Source: Girardinichthys multiradiatus
Lineage: Eukaryota > Chordata > Actinopteri > Cyprinodontiformes > Goodeidae
Assembly (NCBI RefSeq): GCF_021462225.1
Contig: NC_061795.1
Coordinates: forward strand, 47,784,380 to 47,848,379
Length of the DNA stretch: 64,000 bases
Direction of reading: 5' to 3'
In this document: positions 53,930 to 64,000 of the stretch, in pieces
Numbering within the stretch: the stretch's first letter is position 1
Layout of the letters: each line of letters begins with the position of its first letter
Program-made: the position numbers and the translations under genes
The notes under the pieces: generated by a model
What the model was told of the DNA's origin: nothing
Database searches by the model: none
The model's input: only the letters and a program-made list of their open reading frames with translations

Positions 53930-54480
53930 AGAGGACCCATTGGTGGACTCCAGTGGTGATGAAAGTCATCAAGCTAAGGAAGAGACCTTTAGTGCTTGGT
54001 TGTCTCAGGGGATTCCTAAAGCAGCAAACCACCAGGTGGCCAGATGGTCTGCAGCTCCTTTGGTTATAGAAGCAAAAGCACAAGCATGGGAGAAATCCGG
54101 TGAGGCCACGCAGAACTTTCAGTTGGTCTTCAGGAAGTTCTGTAAAACCATTCAGTGACTCGGAAAGGAAAGCAGGGGTACGGATGGACCCAGTTAGCCC
54201 TTTAAAGCAACCATAGCACATGGTTCTCTCACAGTGTCCCCCAAAATTTACCTTGTAAGCCTTCTCCAGATCCTCAAACCATATTTGGACTGGACAACCT
54301 AACTCTAATGGTCATCTTAGAAACTCCATGACCTTCAGCAAGCATTTTAGCTGTTCCCAGCCAAGTGTGAAGCAGGCAGGATGAGAGGCATCTCCCCTGA
54401 ATCTGAGGTCATAGTTCCCAAATGGAAAAATTGGGATTGCTCCCTCTGGGTCAGGTGTCAGTCTCTGACTCAAACAGAGG
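53930..54480 (+). mobile_element. diverged RTE/Rex3-like LINE fragments
   Basis: A 72-aa frame (53940-54158) reads DESHQAKEETFSAWLSQGIP, KAANHQVARW, EAKAQAWEKSGEATQNFQLV and FRKFCKTIQ. This lines up with the Rex3 linker at 30400-30620 (KKESYRLWLACGPPEAADG, EAKTRTWEVFGEAMEKDY). From 54370 a decayed match to the post-FADD block (CEA.GM.IS..SEAMV) follows. In between, 54240-54300 reads as the reverse of the FVDLEKA region. The pieces are out of order, so rearrangement or more than one insertion is likely. Confidence 0.6.
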
Positions 54481-55700
54481 AGTTCATGCTACACAGACGT
54501 TTTAGTTCTATTAATTTTAGCCCTAAAGAAATTCCACATTCTCCAACTGTTGCATGAAAATCAAGTTATTCGTGAGCTCTCTCAATCTCCCTAATGTTTG
54601 ATGATGAATTAACAATTGTTGATGTAAGGATCTGCACATGGCAGTTCTTACACAAGTCCCTGTGACAATCTGGAAACTTTAAAACATTCACCTTCTGGTT
54701 CATTTTTATATTTTTAGTTACTACGTGCAGCCAGAGCATTTTTTTGACATCAATACTGAGCAGGGTTAGAGAAATGCTTCCCCAACCCCCACATGTTTAC
54801 ATTTTTAACTGGTTTTATTTCTCGTTCACAAGTCAAATCAGCAAAGAAGCAGTTGATCAGCTTTCGTGTTATTGATCGTCCTTCTCTCACCCCTAAAGTG
54901 TCCTCTGCACTTTGAGTTATTATTCTAATCAAAATTTCTTTTTCCTTTTATCATACTTTACCTCAAAATTAGTGAGTCTTTCTTCACAGACACATTTTGA
55001 AAACTAAGACATTTTATCTGAAAATTGAACCCAGACATCTTTAAGTGTTAAATACGTTAATTCAAATTCAGGCCAGTGAGTGCCCAGCTGCACTAACCTT
55101 GGCAGATTCTCGCTCCCTCCTAATGGGAAAGCTTTGCAAAAGCTTTAATAATTCTCAATGGGCTCTCATATTATTTAAATGCAGACTTGGTGGTGTCTTG
55201 GACTCACTTAATGATTTATTTTTTTCACCTTTTAATCCCTCTAAAAGGGAATGAAGATGTCGTAGCATCTACAGGAGTTCAGACTCCAGAAGGCAGAAAG
55301 TAAAACTGGTCCTGTGTGACCCCGGGATGTTTTTGCTGAACTTTATCTGGGTGAAGTTTTGTTTTTTAATTAATATACTTGGTTAGAGCAGCTTTAAAGT
55401 GTCTGAACTTTGAGTGGCTCTTCAAAGGTTCAACAGATAGCATAATATCAAAGTAATCTAGCTCAGTAATTTGTTATCACTGACCAGATGGGACATTTAG
55501 GCTGTAAGATCAAATAGGCAAACTTGGGAAAGTGTAGAAAATACAAATTATTAGAAAATAAACTGTGTTTCACAGATTTATTTGTAATTGTTTAGATTTC
55601 ATTTTAAAAAATCACTTTTTGATTGACAAACATCCATTTCTGCTTTTAGCCTTCCAAACAAGTTAGCACAAAAACCTGTCATACCAGCCAGTGTCTGCAT
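54481..55700. other. no recognisable feature
   Basis: No gene or nameable repeat. Confidence 0.35.
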
Positions 55701-55704
55701 TTTA

Positions 55705-55860
55705 CAATACAATACAATTCAAAGATACTTTATTGATCCCCGAGAGGAAATTAGAAGTCCAGTACAACCCATCCAAACATACATCATGACACAAGACAAT
55801 GGGGGGACGGGTCACCGAGGCTTTGCTGCCCACTCACAGGCGCTGCCCTTGTTAGATGAG
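55705..55860 (-). repeat. LINE 3' end fragment
   Basis: 'caatacaattcaaagatact' with 'ttattgatccccgagaggaa' is the reverse of the 3' terminal signature '(gggg)atcaataaagtatctttgaa...' of CR1/Rex1-type LINEs. It is truncated near 55860. Confidence 0.65.
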
Positions 55861-56069
55861 AAAAGAGGCCACATTAGGTAAGTAGAGGGAAAAAATCATA
55901 TTTCACACTTTATCCTTAGCAGGGTTTGAGATTGTAAAAAACCTCAGCACAGAGAAGCAACATGTATGCAAAACAGCATCATGCTGGGAACGGTGAAGGT
56001 GGTGTGAGGGGTGCATATGTTTATCTTGAGCATGTGCGTGTGTGTGTGCAAAGTAAGTCCACGGTCACA

Positions 56070-56071
<2 letters not shown>
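55861..56071. other. spacer before poly-G
   Basis: No feature, apart from a short TG run at 56035-56050. Confidence 0.4.

Positions 56072-56102
<31 letters not shown>
56072..56102. repeat. poly-G run, 31 bases
   Basis: 31 consecutive G on the plus strand. Such runs can fold as G-quadruplex and are prone to assembly error. Confidence 0.95.
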
Positions 56103-56103
<1 letters not shown>

Positions 56104-56189
56104 GTATATTTTCCCTCAGAGTCACCTGACTCTCGTAATGTTGGGGAGAGAACGGCAGAGGGCCATTGAAGAAATGGTCCCTTGTTTGA

Positions 56190-56870
56190 CCTCATCACTG
56201 GAGGACTGGACTCCGTGGTTTGTCTGTCGCCACTCCTGGTTCCTGTTCCTGGGTGGTTCGAGTGCGAGCCGCAACCTGGTCCGGTTCCTGGGCGATTCTA
56301 AGTTCTTGGGGGGTTCGGGAGTGAGCTGCCTCCACTCTGGGTTCCTGTCGCGGCTTCAAAGGAGCTTGAGGTGGATACGTCACCACTCCTAGTTCCGGTT
56401 CCTGCTCCGGTGGGGCTCGAGGATGAGCACCTTTCATTCCAGGCCTCGGTGTTGGAGGGGCGCAGGGATGTGCCACAGCCAGACTTTGGTCCTGTCCTGG
56501 AGCGTGTTCCTGTGTTTGCGGGGGTTGGGCTTCCCCCTCTGCTGGTGTTGCAGGAGCTTCCCAGCTGGACCTTAGAGGTTCTCTGCTCTGCCGAGGTGGC
56601 CTCTGAGGCATCGGTCACTCTGATGTTGTCTCCAGGACAATCTTCTGTGGGAGTATGTCCGGCATTTTTACCGCCCCCCGGAGCTGCTGTGACTATCTCG
56701 ACGCCAACCTCCAGGTCGGCGGCTCCTTCGCCACCGACCTCCTGGGCCTCACCTCTACCGTCGCTAAAGGCTTCCTGGACCTCGCCTCGACCTTCGCCGC
56801 AGGCCTTGTCCTCAGCATGGTCCTCAGGGTCCTCCTAGATCTCCTGTCTGAACTTTTTTTTTGTTTGTTT
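56190..56870 (+). pseudogene. repeat-rich retroelement-type ORF remnant
   Basis: The 155-aa plus frame at 56371-56838 is rich in P, S, V and E (SPLLVPVPAPVGLEDEHLSF, DVPQPDFGPVLERVPVFAGV, SAEVASEASVTLMLSPGQSS), with further readable sequence upstream to 56190. Its final part has a 'cgccccccggagctgctg' stretch like the 'RPPEL' end of the 47.4-kb ORF. The style of low-complexity, near-repeated phrases matches the ORF of the LTR element at 46.9-49.8 kb, so I suggest a relative. No LTRs are seen here. The antisense 138-aa ORF is a shadow. Confidence 0.45.
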
Positions 56871-56874
56871 TTTG

Positions 56875-57010
56875 CCTCACTCCTCCTGGATGAGAATGTA
56901 GCGACAGTGGAAAGTCGCTTGCAATGACTTTACAGCAATTCCTCATACTGAGCATGTATGTAGCGGCAATGGAGAGGAAAACTCCCAGTCTCACCAGTGA
57001 GTACTGGATC
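56875..57010 (-). repeat. L2 3' UTR fragment
   Basis: 'cactcctcctggatgagaat' and 'gcatgtatgtagcggcaatg' match 910-1020 of the L2 copy with substitutions, in the same orientation. It adjoins the repeat-rich ORF remnant. Confidence 0.75.
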
Positions 57011-57269
57011 TGGTCAGAGGTCTCATTCCAGTATGGTGTAACCCAGAAAACCATACTGCCACCTCAAATGACCTGCTGCTTATCAACGATCATTAGGTAA
57101 TGTTTTTTGGCTATTACCGTTTTGTTGGTTTGTCCCACAGGATCTTAGCTCGGTTACTTTCCATCACCTCAGGAGGTGATTCTCACTTTGACCTAGGGGT
57201 CTTTAGTTCACAGATTTTTCTGTACACTATTTATACAGTATATATATCTTCCAGGGCAACAGGTGTATA

Positions 57270-57800
57270 ACATGCAGCACCCCAGCATGTTGCCGACTGC
57301 TCATACTAACATTTGTCAAAGAATAGGTCGCTTTTAGGAGGTCAGTGAGTTCCAGTGTGGCACCGTGATAGGATGCCACCTGTAAGTCCAGTTGTGAAAT
57401 GTCCTCCTTACTAAATATTCCACAGTCGGCTGTTAGCAAAGTGGAAGTGATTGGGAATGACAGCAATAACACAAATGGTACACCACGTAACAGAAACAGG
57501 TCAGCTAACAGTAAGGTGTAGAGTACGCAGGTCGCTGCTTTCCTATTGAATCAGTAGCCATAGACCCCCAAACTTCCTGTCTTAATATGGCCTTCAGAGA
57601 AGCTTAAGAACAGAGAGCATCATGGAATGGGTCTCCAATGCCAAGCAGCTTCATCCAAGCCTGACATCACCAAGTTCAATGCAAAGCATCAGATGCAGTG
57701 GTGCAAAGCCAATGGACCCTAGAGCCGTGGAGACGTGTTCTCTGAAACGACGAATCATACGTCTCTCTCAGTGGATGATCCTGGAATCGGCCAAGTCATG
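57270..57800 (+). mobile_element. Tc1-like transposase relic
   Basis: Decayed codons follow the order of the Tc1 family seen at 21371-22340: an N-terminal HTH (from 'aataggtcgcttttaggagg' and 'ccagtgtggcaccgtgatag'), then 'catcatggaatgggtctcca', 'tgcagtggtgcaaagccaat', and the first DDE-core block 'gtggagacgtgttctctg'. No open frame follows this order, and the catalytic core is cut off after the first block. No terminal repeats are visible. Confidence 0.7.
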
Positions 57801-59189
57801 ATGAGTCACATTGTTTTGCAAATATAGATTTTGTTAACATGAAATAAATAAAGTAAAAGATAAATGTAGATAATCTGTTAGTTTGATATACAGGTGAATG
57901 TTATCAACCTGTATGACAAAATATAACCATCGAAATGGACACAACCTAAACACAGCAACTGTATTTCTCACCTGTTCACCATGTGATCCTTTCAAATAAA
58001 TCCTTATTTTAATGTACCCAAAATAATATTGATCAGGATTTTTTTTCTCCATAATCAAGCAGCTCTATTAGCACCAGCTTTTCAGCACCAGAGTTGGTAG
58101 TTCTGGAAATGGGAAGAACATCCAAGTGATAGTTTAGCAAAGAAACTGCTTTAGAAGGAGAAAAGTGATGTAGTTTGATGAGGTGCTTTTGTGTGAGAAA
58201 CTGAGAGAGTCTGAAAACAAACTACTAAATGAATTTAAAGAAGTTGTCTGTTAATAAATACACAGAAAGAATTAAAGTTTGATGTCATATGGGCACACCC
58301 ACACCGAAAGGGGCACTTGGTTGTATCTTATATGATACTGATTATGTAGTTTTCAACTTTGGTTTGAAAAGAAAGTTGTTTAGCAGTCTAAATACAAAAG
58401 CAGAGGTAATCTACAGGCTGCAAACACAAGCAAGTCCTGCAGGGTTTCAATGCTATCCATCTTTCGGTGGAGCCATAATGTTAAAACGGTAAACCCTCCA
58501 AGTCAACTCCCCTGGTGACCTCCAAGAGCTGGAAAAGCTCCTGCAAACTGATCCAAGCCAGTCCAGAAACAGCTAAACAGATGTTTCCTCCATCTTTGAT
58601 TTCCCAGCTGCACTTGGAGAACCGAGCTCAGGCTGAAAAACGACTCGTGGAGCTAATCACACAGCACTTCCACTTGAAAAGCACCATTTAAACAAAAGTG
58701 TGCCAGTTCTGATTCGTCCACTATGGGATTACCATGTTTCCAGTTGATTTGCATTTCCTCAGTTTAACGGATATAAACAAGCTTATTAGATCTTAGTCAG
58801 TAAGATGTATTTAGACAAAAAAGCCTTTTACATGAGTCATTCTTCAGCAGTCCAAGTTTTATGTTTCTAAAGCCTGATATTAGGACGTTTACAAAATGTT
58901 TTGTCAAAATGCCTAAATGAAGACTTAAACAAATCATATGGTAAATAAATATAATGTCCGAAGTTACTGTAAATTCTACACAATGAATACCAAGACAAAT
59001 TAAAGCTAGAAACCAACAAGCAGTCTGTGGCTGATTATAGCAACCAAAGCAACTTTTTCTATTAAGAAAATCTGCACAAAAGCTGCTTTAAAATTAGGGA
59101 CAAACTGAATCACCAGTAACCTACATCCCATTAAAAAAAGAAAGGTTCACATCAATCCTTTACACCTTCTAATCTCCTCATTGTATTCA
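57801..59189. other. no recognisable feature
   Basis: AT-rich and non-coding. No nameable repeat. Confidence 0.35.
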
Positions 59190-60440
59190 TGCACAGCCCT
59201 CCTCTTTAACAGTATAACCCAGAACCATCTTCTGCAGCAAGAACTCTCAGTAGTGGTGTTCTGTCAGACTTTCTCAGTCTCAAACTTCATTGTGGAGAAA
59301 TGTGCTCCCACTTTTCCTTAAAATGTTGCTTCAGCTGATTGGGATTTGCAAATATTTATTTCTGCACAGCTGTCTAAAGGTTAAATTACAGCATTTCCAT
59401 CTTGCTCAGGGCTGGACGTTGACTGGACCATTCCAGAACCTTGATTCATTTTATCCAGTAGATTTGCTGCTGTGTTTGGGATTCTTGTTCTGTTGATCAC
59501 CCGGTTTGAACCAAGCTTCAGCAGTCCCATCTGTGGAACAAATGGCCTCACTTTTAATTCTTGAATAATTTGGTATTCGTGATTAGCTCAGTGATTGCAA
59601 GGTACTGAGTACTTGAGGGTACAAAACAGCCCAAACCATTAGCCCCCCACCACCATGCTTGCCAGTTGGTGTGAGGGGTTTGTGCTGATATGAGATGCAA
59701 CTTTGGAAAGCTAGGTTGTGTCACCATGTTGTTTCTCGAGATGAGAGGCTTTCTTCTTCAAACCTCCCTATCAAGCCTTATTTGTTTGGTCTATTTCTAA
59801 TTGTCTTGTCAGGAAATTTCATTATGCTAACTGAAACCTGTTGAGTTTGAGTTCTTGGTTTTTTTTTGTCATTTCGCTGAGCTTTGCTGAGCATTGCATT
59901 TTTACATTTAGCATTTAGATTGTTTACATTATTTTACCGAGGAATTGACTTTAAATAGTTTCCACCCTCACATTGTGACAACATATAATTGTATTCTTCA
60001 GAGCAGTGAACGCACAGAAATCAAACAAATGTGACTGATTTTTATTAGAACCTATTAACATTTGCTTAGCTAATATAAACAAAGAGAAGGTTATTTACAC
60101 ACTATTTACACATTTTTATGGTCACAATAACAACATGTATTTCTTTACTAAACAAAACAAGAAGTAATAAGAAACGAATCTAATAAATAAATATATGCAT
60201 TAATTTGTGCAGCGTGTATCTCACAAAACAATCAATCCTCAGTTTGATATTTGTCTATAGCTTGATTTTTGTTTTAAATCTATATTTGGAAGAAGAAGAA
60301 TTATTTCACGTTTACCCCTAAAATCCTGCTTTTATGGACGTACTCAGACTAAAGATCAACTAACCAAGTGCATTTAATCAGCAGCACCTGGCTGCTACTG
60401 TCCCTCTTAGTTTTTCCCATGACTGCATTCCTTCTGCGCT
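59190..60440 (-). mobile_element. Tc1-like transposon relic with an internal foreign stretch
   Basis: Two parts match the antisense of a common vertebrate Tc1-like family. 59180-59900 covers the catalytic region and N-terminal codons ('gtttgtgctgatatgagatg', 'ccaccaccatgcttgccag', 'gaggctttcttcttcaaac'). 60325-60440 covers the 5' terminal region ('gcatttaatcagcagcacct', 'ggctgctactgtccctctta'). Between them (about 59930-60320) the sequence is unrelated and AT-rich, either an insertion or replaced DNA. All frames are broken. Confidence 0.65.
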
Positions 60441-61599
60441 GCAGGGTAAGCTTTGTTGTTGTTGTTGGTTTAACAGAAAGTTGAAAGAAATCATGAAGAT
60501 ATTTTTTTCCTACCAAACTGACAGATTAAATTATTGGACCTTGGTTTTATTGTTAGTGGGGACCAGAGCTGTTTTTCCAGAATAATTTGGGACATTGGGC
60601 AGTGTTCACCCAGTGAACTGCTGCCGATATAATTTATTGTAATCAACCTTTCTGTTAAATGTTCCCTAGCAGGCAAGCACATGTTCTTAGCGTGTTAGCA
60701 GTGTAAGCTAACAAAGGAAGCTGATAGCTTAGCACCAGAATCAAACACACACCTTTAAAATACCTTTAATAAAAGGGTTAAAATGCATGAGCGCGGACGG
60801 CGCGTTATGGCCGATCTTCTGTGTTTAAAATCACCCTTTAAATAAAATGTGTCTTAACTTTAAAAACATACAAACACAGAACACAACCTGAGCACGTGTG
60901 CTGCAGATAGCCTGTGTTGAGAATTAAAATCATTTAGTTTCATATATGTGTTCAGTTTTCATGGGTGAACATAACACTGAGATTTAACATGTGTGAGCTT
61001 TGGGGAGAGAAGTCACAGGTCACAGCAAGCTTCAGGCTGGTGCAAGGGTGAAAATCAGGTAAAGATGTTCCCAGCAGCTGTAAGCTGTAAATGCCAGACT
61101 GTATGGGCAGTAAAGCAATAAATGTCGGGTGCTGGGCATGGTATAGATAATAAAGTACTCACATGGGGGTTGGCTAAGTTACAGCGCCGACACAGACTTC
61201 GTAATAATTCTTGGAGGGGAGGGTCACTCAGTCAGCTTTGAAGTAAAAGGTGTAAGACGTTTTAACATTTATGGTAAGGCAGATCACTCGTGATACGGCC
61301 TCACTTTGCTGATCTGAGTCTCTCCCAAAGGCCTTTGGTAAATCTTTCTTTCTTTGTATTATTCTTCTTGTATTCAATTGTTGCATTGGAAATCGTTGGA
61401 CTTATTATTTTCCAAATTAAATTTATGTTAATCTTAATTTCTGCTCTTCATCTGTTCTTTCTCACTACATCTGGACTGAGGTGAGGTTGAGGCCGCAAGG
61501 ATATCAGTGATAGGATTATTTTACCTCAACAACTGCTAGCACTAAAATAGCTGAGTTTCACACAAACAAAACCAAACTTCATAAAATGAAAAACGTTTA
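60441..61599. other. no recognisable feature
   Basis: Some parts resemble LTR-like non-coding DNA (for example 61110-61170 with 'gcaataaatgtcgggtgctg' and 'agataataaagtactcacat'), but no paired LTR or coding sequence is seen. Confidence 0.3.
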
Positions 61600-62180
61600 G
61601 ATCATTTCAATCTAAATCTTTCTCTATTACTCTGCCCAAACACCAAACCTCGTATGAACGTGTTGGGGAGTTGTCCGGGCGACGACGAAGTTTGAAGAAA
61701 GCTCTGTGAACAAAGGGTTAGCTTCCAGCTAACGGCCCGTTCTGTCCACTGACCACACTGCACGTTACCACAGGATGCGGCTCCTGTTGTCCTCCTTTCG
61801 GACTGGGAAACCGCTCCACTCTGCTTCGTAGAGACTGCGTCTCTGCAGAGAACTCTCTGGAACACCGTTTGCTTCTGTAGGCCTCAGAAAGAAAGTGAAG
61901 CCAGGTTTGTACCTTAATTCCCGTTCATGAATGAATCTACCGGATACACAGGCAGTGATTCATTTGTACTTATCTTGGTGTAAATGATCGATGACCGTAT
62001 GACACTCTCAGATCCAGTTAAAGAGTTTATGTCTGGGTGCCATCAAAGAGACATTAGTGCGCTTGCCTCCCGTATCCCTATGATCACCGGTGTGGAAGAG
62101 ATCGGACCATTGGAAAGGGGGTGCTTTTATACAGCCAGTGGCATCATGGGAAGTCCGCTGCTAACCCCCCCCCCCCGTTA
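61600..62180 (-). promoter_or_regulatory. candidate promoter or LTR, minus strand
   Basis: On the minus strand, 'tataaaagcacccccttt' (62131-62114) is a good TATA box. About 15-25 bases upstream is 'tcccatgatgc', which fits the core TCCCAnnATGC of the ZNF143/SBF binding site as I remember it. Downstream to 61600 the DNA is less AT-rich with several CpGs and an 87-aa frame (61865-61602) without motifs. A host first exon, or a retroelement LTR, would both fit. A 13-base C run at 62166-62178 lies just upstream. Confidence 0.3.
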
Positions 62181-64000
62181 ATGTTGCTTCCATGGCATTG
62201 GGTCCCAACAACCTCCAAGACACCCTGAAATCAGTGGTGTTCCTCGAAGTAAAACACACAGACAATACTTAAGTGGAAGACGTTCTGGTTTATGAAATAT
62301 TAACCAGCAGATCTCTGAGGAGTTAAGGCAATACAGTGTCTGACCCATTCAGCTTCCACTGTTCACCTGTCAGGCTCTAGCCGTGGCTCTAGTCTGACTT
62401 TTAGCCGTTCTGACAAGCCCACACTGCATCAGTCGCACACTTTAGACATGTTATCCTCGCCGCCGTGTACACTAACCATGACATGACCCATCTGTGCCTA
62501 TCACATCCCTGAGGAAGGCCACCTTAGCTCTGTGAACAACCAGCTCCAAAATGATCTCCCTCTTCAGGAGTGCTGCATGTCACAAGAGGCAGCGGAGGCT
62601 CTTCTGGGATGAGAGACTCTTTAGTAATCTTGTCTCAATCTTTCCTGCCATCACTCAGCGGTTTCCTCTAGTTGGATTCCTTTAAATATGCAAAATAACA
62701 AACTGCCACCTCTCATTTTATTACCTTTAGAAACTGAGAAAGAAGGAAAATCCTTCCTCTGCTTTTTATGATTGATGACTTCTGTTGTCCCGATTAGAAA
62801 ACTCCCAACATTCAACAAATGCTCATGTTTATTAGATATTAAAATTATGTCTCCCCACATTTTTAAACATTCACAATTTCCTATTGAACAACTCAAACTA
62901 GATTATATTGTTCTTTTTAATCAAAAGTCTACCAAATTACCCATATGCTTTTCTAAATTTGCATATTTTAAAAACCGATTTTATTATTCATGAAAATTTG
63001 GAGGCTTTCCCATTGCACTACTAAAGGTGGCATAGATCTCGAAAGCGCACCATTATTTATCTATTGTATTAGGTCAACTTTTACTAATACATAAATGAGA
63101 CCATGTTAAATTATTATGAAACGCTTTTCATTATTAATTTGACAAAATGTTCAGTTTAACTACCAAACAAACATTTTTCTTAAAAGGAACATGTGAAAGA
63201 ACAACAAAGCAGAGATGCATGAACACCCACCTTTAAGCTGGTTTAATTTGAGCATTCTTCTTCTTTGATCGGAGTCTGTCAGTGTGGTATGGTGTTCTTC
63301 TTGTCATGTACCAGACACCTTTATGGATTGTGACACAAAATGTCTAATTTGGTTTCATCAGACCATGACAAATTCTTCTACAAGGTTTGGTAAAAGTTTA
63401 GATTGCTCTCAATGTTTTCTTTGGATACAAAGACTTTTATCCTGCAACCGGACTCCTAGCGTAGACATACATGGTTGACATTCCTGATATTGCAGTGTTG
63501 CATTCCTGACCAGCTTCAATCTTCAATTTTGTTGAAAGATTTAGTTTTTAAATTGTTACATTTTTACATTTTTAACTTCTCTCCTGACAAATACCTGAGC
63601 CCTGTTTGATTCTTTTTACATGCATTAAATAATAATTATGTTACACTGTACCTAGAGTTTAAGCTAAACAATCCAAATGAATAAAAGCCTAGAAATCCTA
63701 TAAGACAGCTGAACGTTAATGCAGTTTCATCAGATTCAGTATAATTTATGGCAGACATATGTTGTACAGGATATTGTTCACCTTAAAGGTGGGGAAAAGT
63801 GCAGTAAATTTCTGCTCACTTTTGGCTTAACCTATCATACTGAGCCCCAGTCCTTCTCTCCTCTGCCTCATATACCTGCAGAAACAGGTATTCATACACC
63901 ATAATTGATTAAAGCAGACAGTCACCTGCTTGGGTTGCTCCTCACAGAGTGAAGCTTTGAGATGAAAGAGCAAAGACATGAATTCAAACAATGACAGAAG
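62181..64000. other. mostly unassigned; possible Tc1-like remnant at 63240-63480
   Basis: No gene recognised. Around 63280-63440, 'ttggtttcatcagaccatga' and 'ttctacaaggtttggtaaaa' resemble antisense phrases from DNA-transposon transposase genes in fish, too weakly to assign. Confidence 0.3.

Noticed and set aside
56195..56611. 138-aa proline-rich minus ORF
   Set aside because: I prefer the plus-strand frame because its phrasing resembles the repeat-rich ORF of the LTR element; the antisense is likely a shadow, though this is not certain.

Overview
This window looks like teleost fish nuclear DNA, and essentially all of it that I can recognise is transposable-element sequence. I find no convincing host protein-coding exon, tRNA, rRNA or CRISPR array. 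The teleost call rests on the element mix: fish-type L2, Rex3 (RTE clade) and CR1/Rex1-like LINEs, a DIRS-type tyrosine-recombinase retrotransposon, Tc1-like, hAT, PIF/Harbinger and piggyBac-like DNA transposons, and a repeat-coding non-autonomous LTR element. Rex3 was first described from Xiphophorus, but nothing here fixes the species.

Layout. 0.37-3.5 kb: 5'-truncated L2 LINE on the minus strand, next to a Tc1-like relic (3.5-4.0 kb) and a THAP-domain element relic (4.2-5.2 kb). 5.2-13.3 kb: mostly anonymous AT-rich DNA with Tc1 pieces (7.4-7.8), a common fish repeat (7.9-8.2), a truncated Rex3 abutting a Harbinger fragment (11.3-12.0), a perfect 18-bp hairpin (12.36) and a telomere-like repeat (13.1). 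13.3-19.5 kb: a degenerate DIRS retrotransposon with long inverted arms, gag, RT, RNase H and an apparently complete tyrosine-recombinase catalytic core. Its left arm is split by a 1300-bp hAT-like element with an exact 8-bp target duplication, and that element holds a 202-bp GATA array. 19.7-29.9 kb: Tc1 elements, a solo LTR, a hAT MITE, a LINE with an inverted 5' piece, and two LTR-like repeats. 30.0-34.6 kb: the longest ORF in the window (Rex3, 679 aa, RT active site deleted), a ZMYM1/hAT-like relic, a LINE 3' end and a piggyBac-like MITE. 35.2-43.3 kb: broken CR1/Rex1-like LINEs around an LTR-retrotransposon remnant that has an integrase piece and a short ORF with a membrane segment. 45.1-49.8 kb: a hAT transposase relic carrying a second copy of the THAP-element repeat, a Tc1 3' end, and an LTR element whose interior encodes a repeat-rich protein. 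50.8-52.3 kb: a second large Rex3 copy, with a templated inverted insertion. 53.9-64 kb: scattered LINE and Tc1 fragments, a 31-bp poly-G run, a second repeat-rich ORF and a candidate TATA promoter near 62.1 kb.

There is no operon-like cooperation here. The window records successive insertions, with several nestings that can be ordered in time. Nearly all the coding regions are disabled; the most intact ones are the DIRS recombinase core, the Rex3 ORF and the repeat-rich ORF of the LTR element.
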